DNA of 64,000 nucleotides from JAYOEY01 sp038120295 (lineage in GTDB: Bacteria > Pseudomonadota > Alphaproteobacteria > MPNO01 > UBA2964). The DNA lies in assembly GCA_038120295.1 (NCBI GenBank), contig JAYOLL010000002.1, positions 62,001-126,000 on the forward strand, in the 5' to 3' direction. Position 1 is the first letter of the stretch. Every line of letters begins with the position of its first letter. Position numbers and translations under genes: made by a program. The notes below the pieces were generated by a model that saw nothing but the letters and a program-made list of their open reading frames with translations, was not told the DNA's origin and did no database searches. Below, piece by piece: positions 25,763 to 35,005 of this stretch.

Positions 25763-26830
25763 ATGGGCTACAAGGTCGCGGTTGTCGGCGCTACCGGCAA
25801 TGTGGGACGGGAAATTCTTCAGACGCTCGCTGAGCGCGCCTTTCCAATCGACGATATCGTCGCGCTGGCGTCCGAGCGTTCGTCCGGGCGCGAGGTGTCG
25901 TTCGGCGATAATGATATCCTGAAGGTGCAGGCGCTCGACGATTTTGATTTCAAGGGTTTCGATGTTGCGCTGTTCAGCCCCGGCGCCAAGGTGTCTGCCG
26001 TGCACGCGCCGCGCGCCGCCGAGGCCGGCTGTGTCGTGATCGACAACACGTCGCAGTTCCGCATGGATCCGGATGTGCCGCTGGTCGTGCCCGAGGTCAA
26101 TCCCGAGGACATCGCAAAGCACACAAAGCGCAACATTATCGCCAACCCGAATTGCTCGACCATCCAGATGGTGATGGCGCTCAAGCCGCTGCACGATGCG
26201 GCGAAGATCAGGCGCGTGGTGGTCTCGACCTACCAGTCGGTATCCGGCGCCGGCAAGGATGCGATGGACGAGCTGTTCAACCAGACTCGCGGCATTTTCG
26301 TGAACGATCCGATCGTAAAGGAACAGTTCACCAAGCAGATCGCCTTTAACGTCATCCCGCATATCGACGTGTTCATGGATGACGGGTCGACCAAGGAAGA
26401 GTGGAAAATGACGGTTGAGACGCGAAAGATTCTCGACCGAGATATCGCCGTTCAGGCGACCTGCGTGCGTGTGCCGGTTTTTATCGGCCATGGCGAGGCG
26501 GTCACCGTCGAATTCGCCAACGAGCTGACGGTCGAACAGGCGCGCGGCCTGCTGCGCGCGTTCCCGGGCGTCGCGGTGGTCGATCACCGCGCCGACGAAG
26601 GTTATGTTACTCCGGTGGAATCCGCCGGCGACGATTACGTCTATGTCAGCCGCATCCGCAAGGATCCGACCGTCAAGCATGGGCTGAGTTTCTGGGTGGT
26701 TTCTGACAATCTGCGCAAGGGAGCCGGGCTTAACGCGGTTCAGATCGCCGAAACGATGTATGGCGTGCAGCCTCTGGAAGCTTCCGACGACGAGCTGCTC
26801 ACCATGATGGTGGATCAGGGGGCGGAGTAA
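25763..26830 (+). CDS. asd: Aspartate-semialdehyde dehydrogenase
   Basis: This 355-residue enzyme reduces aspartyl phosphate to aspartate semialdehyde with NADPH, the branch point to lysine, threonine, methionine and diaminopimelate. The cofactor motif VVGATGNVGREIL is at residues 7-19. The active-site cysteine is in ANPNCSTIQ, and the STYQSVSGAGKDAMDEL segment follows. ATG 25763 is preceded by AGGATCAGGA; the longer frame lacks a ribosome site. The stop faces the LysE-type gene with five bases between. Confidence 0.95.
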   Translation: MGYKVAVVGATGNVGREILQTLAERAFPIDDIVALASERSSGREVSFGDNDILKVQALDDFDFKGFDVALFSPGAKVSAVHAPRAAEAGCVVIDNTSQFRMDPDVPLVVPEVNPEDIAKHTKRNIIANPNCSTIQMVMALKPLHDAAKIRRVVVSTYQSVSGAGKDAMDELFNQTRGIFVNDPIVKEQFTKQIAFNVIPHIDVFMDDGSTKEEWKMTVETRKILDRDIAVQATCVRVPVFIGHGEAVTVEFANELTVEQARGLLRAFPGVAVVDHRADEGYVTPVESAGDDYVYVSRIRKDPTVKHGLSFWVVSDNLRKGAGLNAVQIAETMYGVQPLEASDDELLTMMVDQGAE

Positions 26831-26835
26831 GCAAC

Positions 26836-27492
26836 CTAGTCCGGCAAGGCGGTCAGCCGGCCCAGCGTGCTGTCGGGCGCGACGGCGCCGGCCAAGACCA
26901 GTACCCCGCAGACGAGGATTAGCGCGGCCGATACCCGGTTTACCCAAAGCAACGGGAAATCGCCGATAAAGCGGTGACAGAAGGCCGTCAGGGTCGAGAG
27001 CGAAAGCCACCACCCCATGGCTCCCGCGAGCACGCCTGTGACCAGAGCGAGTTCCAGATTCCGGTCATCGCTCGCGTTGGCGACGCCAATCGCTGCAAAA
27101 ACCACGCCAAAGGCAATGAGCGTTATGGGGTTGGTGATGGTCACGACCAGGGCCGACAGGAAATCTCCGGCGATGCTTCCGGCGTCGCCGCTCCCCTGTT
27201 CCGGCTGCATAGTTCGCAACATCCTTGCAGCCATGACCAGCAGGATGATGCCTCCCACCGCCCGGAAGGCGACCTGATGCTCATATAGAAATTCCGCCAC
27301 AAAGCCGATACCGAAAGCGGCGATCACGCCATAGAACATATCGGCGACCGCTGCGCCCGTTCCCGTCGCGATGCCGGATATCAGGCCGTTGGCGATGGTC
27401 CGCCGGATACAGAGTACGGCGACGGCGCCGACAGGCGCTGCTATGGCGAACCCTGCAGCGGCGCCTTTTATGAAATAGACCAGCGGTTCCAT
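26836..27492 (-). CDS. LysE family amino acid exporter-like membrane protein
   Basis: This 218-residue integral inner-membrane protein has about six hydrophobic helices. The LysE/RhtB signature is visible as a first helix with APVGAVAVLCIRRTI and the central TITNPITLIAF. The substrate could be an amino acid or a related metabolite. The start at 27492 is fixed by the family pattern; the much longer open frame upstream is antisense to the glycosyltransferase gene. It is convergent with asd, but the pairing need not be functional. Confidence 0.85.
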   Translation of the reverse strand: MEPLVYFIKGAAAGFAIAAPVGAVAVLCIRRTIANGLISGIATGTGAAVADMFYGVIAAFGIGFVAEFLYEHQVAFRAVGGIILLVMAARMLRTMQPEQGSGDAGSIAGDFLSALVVTITNPITLIAFGVVFAAIGVANASDDRNLELALVTGVLAGAMGWWLSLSTLTAFCHRFIGDFPLLWVNRVSAALILVCGVLVLAGAVAPDSTLGRLTALPD

Positions 27493-27603
27493 CTTATACC
27501 CGGATATGCGTCGGCATTCTGTCCCGGTTTTCGATGCAATGTCGAGTTGGCGCCGGGATTGCCTTCTCTTGCAGCCTGTCGGACCGGTACCTATAACCGC
27601 GCC

Positions 27604-29667
27604 ATGGATGATATCCGGTCGATGCTTGACGAAGGCCTGAAGCTGCACAGAGGCGGACAACCGGCGGCGGCGGAAGGTCTCTATCGGCAGGTTCTCCAAC
27701 TGGACCCGGAAAACGGCGAGGCGCACCACCTTATCGGCGTTCTCCGGTTTCAGGCCGGCCTGCCGGAAGAAGCAGTCGCCAGCTTCGAGAAGGCCGTGCA
27801 GGCAGGCGAAGACGACCCGCGAATTCCGGCGAATCTCGGTGCCGCGCTTCTGGTGATGGGGCGTGTCGACGAAGCTATTGAGAAGCTGGAGCGTGCGGCC
27901 AATATCGCACCGGAAACGCCGCAGGTCCTGGTCAATCTCGGCATGGCGTATCGCCGGGCGAACCGCGCGGAAGATTCGGCGGATGTGTGCGCACGCGCGG
28001 TGAGCCTTTTTCCGGATGATTCCTCCGTTCACGGCAATCTTGCAATTGCCCTGTTGCCGCTTGGTCGCGCGGAAGACGCGCGCACCGCCGCGGAGACCGC
28101 GGTGTCGTTGAGTCCGCAGGACGCCGATCATCTCAATACTCTCGGGTCCGCGTTTCTCGCCTGCCATCGAACCGACGATGCCGTCGCAACGTTCCGGCGT
28201 GCATCCGATATCGCACCGGATCGGCTGGAGCCGGCGCGGAATCTGGCCCTTTGTCTTCAGGAATCCAAACTCTACGAGCAGGCCGCTACGCAGTACGATT
28301 CCGTCATCAGCCGGTGGCCGCTGGACGCGGCGGCGTATGCGGGGCTCGCGCGCACGAGGCGTCTGCAGGGGTTCCTCGACGACGCCATCGAAGTTGGACG
28401 TCGGGCCGTCGCCCTCAATCCCGAGAGCGCAACCCACCATTCCAATCTGCTTTTCAGCCTGATTGGGAGTCCCGATCTGGACGGACCGGCCCTCAGGATC
28501 GAACACGAAGCCTGGGCCGGGAAATTCGCGGCTGCAATTCCCGAGCGCAATTACCTCAACGGAAGGGACATGGACAGAACCCTTCGCGTGGGTCTTGTGT
28601 CCGCAGATTTCCGTGACCATCCGGTTGGCCGGATTGTTGAGCCTGTCCTGAAGGCTCTCGATCCGGACTCCGTCAGGATTACCTGCTACTCCAACGCCGT
28701 CGAATTCGATGACCTCGGCGAACGCCTTGCCGCTTCCCATCAATTCGTTGCCATCGCCGGTCTATCCGACGAAGTAGCCGCGCAACGCTTGCTGGAGGAC
28801 GAAATCGATATTCTGGTCGATCTGGCCGGGCATACGGCACGGCACAGGCTCGGCGTTTTCGCACTCAGGCCCGCTCCGGTACAGGCGAGCTGGCTGGGCT
28901 ATATGTCGACCACGGGCCTGTCGACGATCGACTATGTCATTGGCGATGCCGTACATACCCCCGCGGCATTCGATGGCCATTTCACCGAACAGGTCTGGCG
29001 GCTGCCTCGTGATCTCGCCTGTCTGCCGGCACCCGACCCAGCACCCCCCGTGGTTCCGCCGCCCAGCGTTGCTTCGGGCCGGATCGTGTACGGGTCGTTC
29101 AACAATCCCGGAAAGGTTACCGACCGGGCCGTATCGGTCTGGGCCCGTATTCTGGGCGAAACGGCGGATTCGGTCCTGGTCATGCGCTATGCCGGACGTG
29201 AGGACAGAGCCGTGCAAACCGAATTTTCGGAACGGTTTCGTGTGTGCGGGATCGAGCCGTCCCGCCTTGTCTTCGAAGGGTCGACTTCCTATGGCGAGGT
29301 GCTTGACGCCTATAACCGGATCGACATCGCTCTAGATACGTTTCCCTATTCGGGGACCATGACGACGATGGAGGCGCTCTGGATGGGCGTGCCTGTCGTC
29401 GCGCTGGCTGGTGACCGGATGGTCGCCCGGCAGGCGGCGGCGCACCTGACCGCCGCCGGACTCAAGGAACTGGTCGGAAGGAATGAGGATGAATACTTTC
29501 GGATCGCTTTAGACCTCGCTGGCGACACGGAGAGGCTTGCATTTCTGCGCGCCGGAATGCGCGAACGGTTGTCCACGTCCGAACTGATGGATGCGGGAGG
29601 GCTGGCCCGCGCTCTTGAAGATGCCTGGCGCGGCATGTGGCGGCTCTGGTGCGAAGGAGCGCGATAG
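27604..29667 (+). CDS. TPR-containing O-linked N-acetylglucosamine transferase, SPINDLY family
   Basis: This 687-residue protein begins with about eight tetratricopeptide repeats (residues 1-290; for example AEGLYRQVLQLDPENGEAHH). A GT41 glycosyltransferase catalytic region follows. Conserved catalytic-region segments are GLVSADFRDHPVG, SWLGYMSTTGL, IDYVIGDAV, YGSFNNPGKVT and DTFPYSGTMTTMEALWMG. Members transfer GlcNAc or fucose to Ser/Thr of proteins; the bacterial targets are mostly unknown. The start is taken at 27604; the frame opens 19 codons earlier. No glycan operon is visible around it. Confidence 0.88.
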   Translation: MDDIRSMLDEGLKLHRGGQPAAAEGLYRQVLQLDPENGEAHHLIGVLRFQAGLPEEAVASFEKAVQAGEDDPRIPANLGAALLVMGRVDEAIEKLERAANIAPETPQVLVNLGMAYRRANRAEDSADVCARAVSLFPDDSSVHGNLAIALLPLGRAEDARTAAETAVSLSPQDADHLNTLGSAFLACHRTDDAVATFRRASDIAPDRLEPARNLALCLQESKLYEQAATQYDSVISRWPLDAAAYAGLARTRRLQGFLDDAIEVGRRAVALNPESATHHSNLLFSLIGSPDLDGPALRIEHEAWAGKFAAAIPERNYLNGRDMDRTLRVGLVSADFRDHPVGRIVEPVLKALDPDSVRITCYSNAVEFDDLGERLAASHQFVAIAGLSDEVAAQRLLEDEIDILVDLAGHTARHRLGVFALRPAPVQASWLGYMSTTGLSTIDYVIGDAVHTPAAFDGHFTEQVWRLPRDLACLPAPDPAPPVVPPPSVASGRIVYGSFNNPGKVTDRAVSVWARILGETADSVLVMRYAGREDRAVQTEFSERFRVCGIEPSRLVFEGSTSYGEVLDAYNRIDIALDTFPYSGTMTTMEALWMGVPVVALAGDRMVARQAAAHLTAAGLKELVGRNEDEYFRIALDLAGDTERLAFLRAGMRERLSTSELMDAGGLARALEDAWRGMWRLWCEGAR

Positions 29668-29716
29668 ATGCCGGATGCTTATCGGGTTAGGCTCTGGCAG
29701 ATAACGGAGAAACGAT

Positions 29717-30625
29717 ATGTCTGATGTAATTGAGAAAGACCACCTTTCTGTTTCGCGGCCTCGGCGCAGCGCGCTTTACATGCCCGGAGCCAACGAACGG
29801 GCACTCGAAAAGGGACGTGAGGTGCCCGCCGATGTACTGATCATGGACCTGGAAGACGGTGTCGCGCCCGAAGCCAAGGAGGAAGCGCGCCAGCGGATCG
29901 TTCGCATGGTGGGCGAGGGCGGGTATGGACGCCGCGAACTTGCCGTCCGGGTGAACGGATTCGGAACCGAAGGTCACGATGCGGACATCGCCGCAATGGC
30001 GACCGCCGGACTTGACGCTATCGCCCTGCCGAAAGTCGACGGCCCCGAAACGGTCCTGTCCGTGGCGTCTGCGCTGGACAGGGCGGGAGCGCCGGCGACG
30101 CTGCGGCTCTGGTGCATGATCGAAACCGCGCGCGGCGTTCTCAATGCAAGCGCGATCGCCTCGTCCCATCCCCGCATGGGCGCGCTGATGATCGGTTCGG
30201 CGGATCTGACCAAGGATTTGCGGGCGATACAGACGACCGATCGCCTGCCGCTGTTGACCAGCATCCAGCTCGTCATTCTGGCTGCCCGCGCCAACGGTCT
30301 CACGGTGCTGGACGCGCCGTTCTTCGACCTTTCCGATGATGACGGTTTCCGCGCGTCCTGCCGCCAGGGACGCGAATTCGGCTTTGACGGAAAGACCCTG
30401 CTGCATCCCAAGACGATCGCTGATGCAAACGCAGCATTCGGACCGTCTGAGGAGGAGATCGCCTGGGCTCACCGTATTACCGAGGCCCATGAGGCCGCGC
30501 TTGCAGAGTGCAAGGGAGTCACGCTGGTTGACGGGCAACTGATCGAAGGGCTGCACGTTGCCGAAGCGCAACGGCTGGTAGAGATGGCGGAGACCATCAG
30601 GGCGCTCGAATCAGGCGATTCGTAG
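29717..30625 (+). CDS. HpcH/HpaI aldolase/citrate lyase family CoA-ester lyase
   Basis: This 302-residue TIM-barrel protein of the CitE/malyl-CoA lyase group has the N-terminal RSALYMPGANERALEK, the magnesium-site glutamate in MDLEDGVAPEAK, the catalytic-region MIETARGVLNA, and the C-terminal FDGKTLLHPKTI. Likely reactions are reversible cleavage of malyl-CoA, citramalyl-CoA or a similar ester; the sequence does not decide which. It follows the glycosyltransferase gene by 49 bases and has AACGGAGAAA before the ATG. Confidence 0.88.
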   Translation: MSDVIEKDHLSVSRPRRSALYMPGANERALEKGREVPADVLIMDLEDGVAPEAKEEARQRIVRMVGEGGYGRRELAVRVNGFGTEGHDADIAAMATAGLDAIALPKVDGPETVLSVASALDRAGAPATLRLWCMIETARGVLNASAIASSHPRMGALMIGSADLTKDLRAIQTTDRLPLLTSIQLVILAARANGLTVLDAPFFDLSDDDGFRASCRQGREFGFDGKTLLHPKTIADANAAFGPSEEEIAWAHRITEAHEAALAECKGVTLVDGQLIEGLHVAEAQRLVEMAETIRALESGDS

Positions 30626-30666
30626 CACCTGTCCGGTTTGAAAATATTTCGCCTTGGCGAAGCTCC

Positions 30667-30704
30667 GAAAAGCAGAACGCCGGGCCTGTAAGGACCCGGC
30701 GTTC
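30667..30704 (-). terminator. Intrinsic terminator, minus strand
   Basis: A perfect 10-base-pair stem (30675-30684 with 30695-30704) around a 10-base loop is followed on the minus strand by TGCTTTTCGG. On the plus strand no T-run follows. It would end a transcript coming from the structured region upstream of sdhC. Confidence 0.6.
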
Positions 30705-31434
30705 CGGAAGCCAATCCGTCATCAGACGTAAAGGGCTTCTGGTCGCGGGAACGCCCGGAATGCTGCGGCGAACGGCCTCGGCAAGACGTTCGCTGCGGCG
30801 CGCCGGCGACCGGTCGCAGAGCGACCGTAGCGTCATCCGACCGCCAGTCCGGAACGGAAGGTCTTAGACGAACTCTCCATCGCCGGGCGCTGCGTGCGAC
30901 CGCGGCGAGACGGTGGCACGGGCGTGTTCCCGGCGGGTTTGGAGACGCGTCTCTCAGCGGCGAGAAAAGACCGTCCGGCGTTGCTTTCCATCCAATAGGG
31001 AGGCCCAGGACAGTCTGCAACGCAACTGGCGATTTTGCCGCGTCCCGCTGCGGCTCCGAAGAGCCGACCGCTGGATCTGGCGCGAAAGCCAGCGATCCGG
31101 CTCCTGTTCGTTGGGGGGCGACCGTCCCGTCGTTCGACGCAACTGGCCGTCCTGCGAACAGGCGCCGCATCCGCGTTCCCGCGTACCTGGAATGCTGACC
31201 GGCAAGGCGACATCGATCAATCGACGCGTTCGGATTCGGTCGATTTTTCTGTGTATAGAAATCGCGAATTCCCCAATCGCCCCACAACTTGTCCACATTT
31301 TCACCCACACCGGAGGAGGAAAACGCCGATACGTGCCGATATTACGTACCGATATACTGCGCGCCTTTCGGTCCTCGATGCATCGAAACATTGCGGCGAC
31401 AGGCACTCCATACCGCGGTGACTCCGCATCGGGT

Positions 31435-31463
31435 TTGACGAATCTCCCCCTTAGGGCTAAACC
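31435..31463 (+). promoter_or_regulatory. Possible promoter for the sdh operon
   Basis: TTGACG at 31435-31440 is followed after 17 bases by TAAACC at 31458-31463, a weak -10 box. The site is 57 bases upstream of sdhC. Support is limited to this match. Confidence 0.25.
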
Positions 31464-31519
31464 GGTCCGGATACACAGGAATCGTCGGATTTCGACAGAA
31501 ACTTTCGAGGGCGTTCGTT

Positions 31520-31927
31520 ATGGCAACGGGTGGTCAGTCGGGCAATCGTCCGCTTTCACCGCATCTTCAGGTCTACAAGCCTCAGATAACGTCGATGCTG
31601 TCCATCCTCCACCGGATGACCGGTGTGGCGCTGGCGGTCGGGACGCTGGTTCTGGTCTGGTGGCTCGCCGCAGCCGCGACCGGCGGCGATACGTTCGCCG
31701 GCGCGCAGGCGGTTATCGGCTCATGGTTCGGCCGGCTTCTGCTGTTCGGCTGGTCGTTCGCGCTGTTCTACCATCTTTGCAACGGAATCCGGCATCTGTT
31801 CTGGGATATCGGCCGCGGCTACGATCTGGAGACAGTCGCCAAAACGGGCTGGGCCGTCATTATCTGCTCCACGGCCCTGACGGTTATCGCCTGGGTGTGG
31901 GGCTATAGCACGATGGGGGCTTTCTGA
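31520..31927 (+). CDS. sdhC: Succinate dehydrogenase cytochrome b556 subunit
   Basis: This 135-residue membrane anchor of complex II has three hydrophobic helices. It contains the SdhC signature RPLSPHLQVYKPQITSMLSI with HRMTG following, and the haem-ligand region FYHLCNGIRHLFWD. With SdhD it binds haem b and ubiquinone in the inner membrane. It begins the sdhCDAB operon and its stop overlaps the sdhD start by one base. Confidence 0.95.
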   Translation: MATGGQSGNRPLSPHLQVYKPQITSMLSILHRMTGVALAVGTLVLVWWLAAAATGGDTFAGAQAVIGSWFGRLLLFGWSFALFYHLCNGIRHLFWDIGRGYDLETVAKTGWAVIICSTALTVIAWVWGYSTMGAF

Positions 31928-32307
31928 TGTCGCTCAGAACCGATCTCGGGAAGGTACGCGGACTAGGTTCCGCAAAAGAGGGGGGGGCGCACTGGTGGGC
32001 GCAGAGGCTCACGGCGGTCGCGCTGGTGCCGCTGGTCCTGTGGTTCGTGTCGCAGGTCGTTGGACTGGCGGGCGCCGATCTGGCGGCGGTGCGGGCCTGG
32101 ATGGCCAATCCGTTTTCGGCAATTCTGCTGGTTTTGCTGATCGGCGCGACATTCCATCACGCGCAGCTCGGGTTGCAGGTCGTGATCGAAGATTACGTCC
32201 ATGGCGAGGCGTGCAAGATCGCCAGCATCATTATCGTTAAATTCCTGGCTGTGGCGCTGGCCGCGACCGGGATATTCTCTGTTCTCAAAATAGCGTTCGC
32301 CGGTTAG
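31927..32307 (+). CDS. sdhD: Succinate dehydrogenase hydrophobic membrane anchor subunit
   Basis: This 126-residue protein has three transmembrane helices. Family segments are RGLGSAKEGGAHWWAQRLTA near the N-terminus and HHAQLGLQVVIEDYVHGEA, which contains the haem-ligand histidine region. It completes the quinone-binding membrane domain with SdhC and precedes sdhA by 16 bases. Confidence 0.94.
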   Translation: MSLRTDLGKVRGLGSAKEGGAHWWAQRLTAVALVPLVLWFVSQVVGLAGADLAAVRAWMANPFSAILLVLLIGATFHHAQLGLQVVIEDYVHGEACKIASIIIVKFLAVALAATGIFSVLKIAFAG

Positions 32308-32323
32308 GGCGACAGCGGGACTC

Positions 32324-34126
32324 ATGGCGAATTCAGGCAAGGCATACGATGTCATCGACCACGCCTATGACGTGGTTGTAATCGGCGCGGGCGGCGCAGG
32401 GCTGCGGGCCACCTTCGGGCTGGCGCTCAAGGGGCTCAAGACAGCCTGCATCACAAAGGTTTTTCCCACGCGGAGCCACACGGTAGCCGCCCAGGGTGGG
32501 ATCTCTGCGGCGCTCGGCAACATGGGCAAGGACGACTGGCGCTGGCATTTCTACGACACCGTCAAGGGCGCTGACTGGCTGGGCGACCAGGACGCTATCG
32601 AATATATGTGCCGCGAGGCGATGCCGTCGGTGATCGAGCTCGAACATTACGGCGTACCGTTCTCGCGTACCGAGGATGGCAGGATCTATCAGCGCCCGTT
32701 CGGCGGCATGACCACCGAATACGGCGAAGGGCCTGCCGCACAGCGGACCTGCGCTGCCGCCGACCGGACCGGCCATGCGATCCTGCATACGCTCTATCAG
32801 CAGTCGCTTCGTCACCAGGCTGAATTCTTCATCGAGTATTTCGCGCTCGACCTGATCAAGGATTCGGAAGGCAAGATCAGCGGCGTGATGGCCTGGAATC
32901 TCGACGATGGCACGATCCACCGTTTCCAGGCGCATATGGTCATCATCGCGACCGGCGGGTACGGGCGCAGCTATTTCTCCTGCACCGGCGCGCACACCCA
33001 GACGGGCGATGGCAATGCCATGGTTCTGCGTGCTGGATTGCCGCTGGAAGACATGGAATTCATCCAGTTCCACCCGACAGGCATCTACGGCGCAGGCGCG
33101 CTGATTACCGAGGGCGTCCGCGGCGAAGGCGGGTATCTGACCAATTCCCAGGGCGAGCGCTTCATGGAGCGCTACGCGCCCAATGCCAAGGACCTCGCTT
33201 CGCGCGACGTGGTCAGCCGGTCGATGACCATCGAGATGAACGAGGGGCGTGGTTGCGGCGCCGACGGCGACTACATCCATCTCCATATCGAGCATCTGGA
33301 ACCCAACGTCATCGCTGAGCGCCTGCCCGGCATTTCGGAGACCGCCAAGATTTTCGCCGGCGTGGACGTGACGCGCGAACCGATCCCGGTGCTGCCGACG
33401 GTGCATTACAATATGGGCGGCGTGCCGACCAACTATCTGGGCGAGGCCGTCCAGCCGGTTGGCGACGATCCCGACGTGATTATTCCCGGTTTGATGGCCG
33501 TCGGCGAGGCGGCCTGCGTCTCGGTTCACGGGGCGAACCGGTTGGGGTCGAATTCGCTGCTCGATCTTGTGGTATTCGGACGGGCCGCTGCGGATCGCTG
33601 CGCCGAGATCGTCAAGCCGGGCGAGAAACATCCGGAACTGCCCGGCGACGCCGGCGAGCAGGCGCTCGACTGGCTCGATTCGCGTCGCCATGCCAACGGC
33701 TCGATTCCGACCGCTGATCTCAGGCTTGAAATGCAGCGCACCATGCAGGCGCACTGCGCGGTGTTCCGTACCGAGGAAGTCATGCAGGAAGGCGTCGACA
33801 AGATGGCGCAGGTCTGGGCCAAGAAGGACGACCTCAAGGTGTCCGACCGCGGCATGATCTGGAATTCGGACCTCGTCGAGACGCTGGAATTCGACAATCT
33901 GCTGGCGCAGGCGCTGGTCAGTATTCACGGCGCGATCAACCGGAAGGAAAGTCGCGGCGGTCATGCCCGCGAGGATTATCCCGACCGCGACGACGACAAC
34001 TGGATGAAGCACACCGTCGCCTGGCTGAACGAGGACGGCACGTCCCGCTTCGAATACCGCCCGGTCCACAATTACACGCTGACAGACGATGTCGATGTCG
34101 TGCCGCCCAAGGCGCGCGTTTACTGA
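32324..34126 (+). CDS. sdhA: Succinate dehydrogenase flavoprotein subunit
   Basis: This 600-residue catalytic subunit oxidises succinate to fumarate. The FAD motif VIGAGGAGLRAT is at residues 19-30, and H52 in TRSHTVAAQGG is the covalent FAD attachment site. The substrate segment reads EFIQFHPTGIYGAG, and HYNMGGVPTNY and RKESRGGHAR are intact. It provides a useful contrast to the altered paralogue at 3223. The C-terminus ends VDVVPPKARVY, as in the family. Confidence 0.98.
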   Translation: MANSGKAYDVIDHAYDVVVIGAGGAGLRATFGLALKGLKTACITKVFPTRSHTVAAQGGISAALGNMGKDDWRWHFYDTVKGADWLGDQDAIEYMCREAMPSVIELEHYGVPFSRTEDGRIYQRPFGGMTTEYGEGPAAQRTCAAADRTGHAILHTLYQQSLRHQAEFFIEYFALDLIKDSEGKISGVMAWNLDDGTIHRFQAHMVIIATGGYGRSYFSCTGAHTQTGDGNAMVLRAGLPLEDMEFIQFHPTGIYGAGALITEGVRGEGGYLTNSQGERFMERYAPNAKDLASRDVVSRSMTIEMNEGRGCGADGDYIHLHIEHLEPNVIAERLPGISETAKIFAGVDVTREPIPVLPTVHYNMGGVPTNYLGEAVQPVGDDPDVIIPGLMAVGEAACVSVHGANRLGSNSLLDLVVFGRAAADRCAEIVKPGEKHPELPGDAGEQALDWLDSRRHANGSIPTADLRLEMQRTMQAHCAVFRTEEVMQEGVDKMAQVWAKKDDLKVSDRGMIWNSDLVETLEFDNLLAQALVSIHGAINRKESRGGHAREDYPDRDDDNWMKHTVAWLNEDGTSRFEYRPVHNYTLTDDVDVVPPKARVY

Positions 34127-34144
34127 GAGCAGAGGCCTATAACC

Positions 34145-34924
34145 ATGGTTGAATTCAATCTGCCCGCCAATTCGAAGATCCAGAAGGGCAAGGTCCACAA
34201 GGCGCCCGAGGGCGCGACCAATGTCCGGAGTTTCAAGGTCTATCGCTGGGATCCGGATTCGGGCGAGAACCCGCGCGTCGATGTCTATGAAATCGACATG
34301 GATACGTGCGGCCCGATGGTTCTCGACGCGCTGATCAAGATCAAGAACGAGGTCGATCCGACGCTCACCTTCCGCCGCTCCTGCCGGGAAGGCGTGTGCG
34401 GGTCCTGCGCGATGAATGTCGGCGGCACCAACACGCTTGCCTGCATCAAGGACTGCAAGGATTTCGACGGCGATATCGCGGTCTATCCGCTGCCCCATAT
34501 GGAGGTCGTGAAGGATCTCGTGCCCGATCTCAAGCGCGCCTACGCGCAGTACACCTCGATTGAGCCGTGGCTGAAATCCAAGACCCCGCCGCCGCCCGAC
34601 CGCGAACGGCTGCAAAGCCCGGAGGAACGGGCCAAGCTCGACGGGCTGTGGGAATGCGTACTGTGCTTCTCCTGCTCGACCTCATGCCCGAGCTACTGGT
34701 GGAATGGCGACCGCTATCTCGGCCCGGCATCGCTGCTGCAGGCCTATCGCTGGATTGCCGATTCGCGCGACGAGGAAACCGGCGAACGGCTCGACGATCT
34801 GGAAGATCCGTTCCGGCTCTATCGCTGTCATACAATCATGAACTGTACCAACACCTGCCCGAAGCATCTCAACCCGGCCAAGGCGATCGGCGAGATCAAG
34901 AAGGCGATGGTGGAACGGCGGTAA
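34145..34924 (+). CDS. sdhB: Succinate dehydrogenase iron-sulfur subunit
   Basis: This 259-residue electron-transfer subunit has the 2Fe-2S motif CREGVCGSC in the N-terminal domain. The C-terminal domain has the 4Fe-4S and 3Fe-4S ligands CVLCFSCSTSCP and CTNTCPKHLNP. It links SdhA flavin to the quinone site. A terminator-like hairpin follows 37 bases after its stop. Confidence 0.97.
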   Translation: MVEFNLPANSKIQKGKVHKAPEGATNVRSFKVYRWDPDSGENPRVDVYEIDMDTCGPMVLDALIKIKNEVDPTLTFRRSCREGVCGSCAMNVGGTNTLACIKDCKDFDGDIAVYPLPHMEVVKDLVPDLKRAYAQYTSIEPWLKSKTPPPPDRERLQSPEERAKLDGLWECVLCFSCSTSCPSYWWNGDRYLGPASLLQAYRWIADSRDEETGERLDDLEDPFRLYRCHTIMNCTNTCPKHLNPAKAIGEIKKAMVERR

Positions 34925-34961
34925 GTTCCGTCCTTCCTATACAATCACGAAATTCTTTAGG

Positions 34962-34982
34962 GGGCGGGTTTCAGACCCGCCC
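34962..34982. terminator. Hairpin between convergent sdhB and the selenoprotein W-like gene
   Basis: GGGCGGGT at 34962-34969 pairs perfectly with ACCCGCCC at 34975-34982 across a 5-base loop. There is no strong T-run on the plus side; a short CTAAAGAATTT follows on the minus side. It lies between two convergent genes and could act in both directions. Confidence 0.5.
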
Positions 34983-35005
34983 TCTATGCATCTGGAGCAA
35001 TAAAC

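Larger units (their letters stand above)
30626..31519. other. About 0.9 kb without a convincing gene; structured noncoding region and sdh leader
   Basis: Open frames exist on both strands but use codons rare in the neighbours (AGA, CGA, GGA, CCA) and resemble no family. The first two thirds are dense in inverted repeats. On the minus strand these include a 9-bp stem with a 2-base bulge (about 31073-31099), a GGCTC-TTCG-GAGCC hairpin with a UUCG tetraloop at 31053-31066, CGGTCGC-TCT-GCGACCG at 30811-30827, and the terminator at 30675-30704. This suggests a structured RNA on the minus strand, identity unknown. The last 250 bases are AT-richer and probably hold the sdhC promoter. Confidence 0.45.

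Noticed and set aside
27493..28743. Long N-terminal extension of the LysE-type gene
   Set aside because: The extension is antisense to the O-GlcNAc transferase and has no family similarity; the true start at 27492 matches the LysE pattern.
30626..31250. RNase P RNA, tmRNA or SRP RNA in the structured region
   Set aside because: The conserved blocks of these RNAs (for example GAGGAAAGTCCGGGC for RNase P) are absent on both strands.
31286..31297. TTGTCCACA, one mismatch from a DnaA box, upstream of sdhC
   Set aside because: A single near-match with no other boxes, no AT-rich unwinding region and no origin-linked genes.
30913..31908. Long plus-strand open frame upstream of and across sdhC
   Set aside because: Its translation is Arg-rich, resembles no protein, and its 3' half runs through sdhC in another frame.
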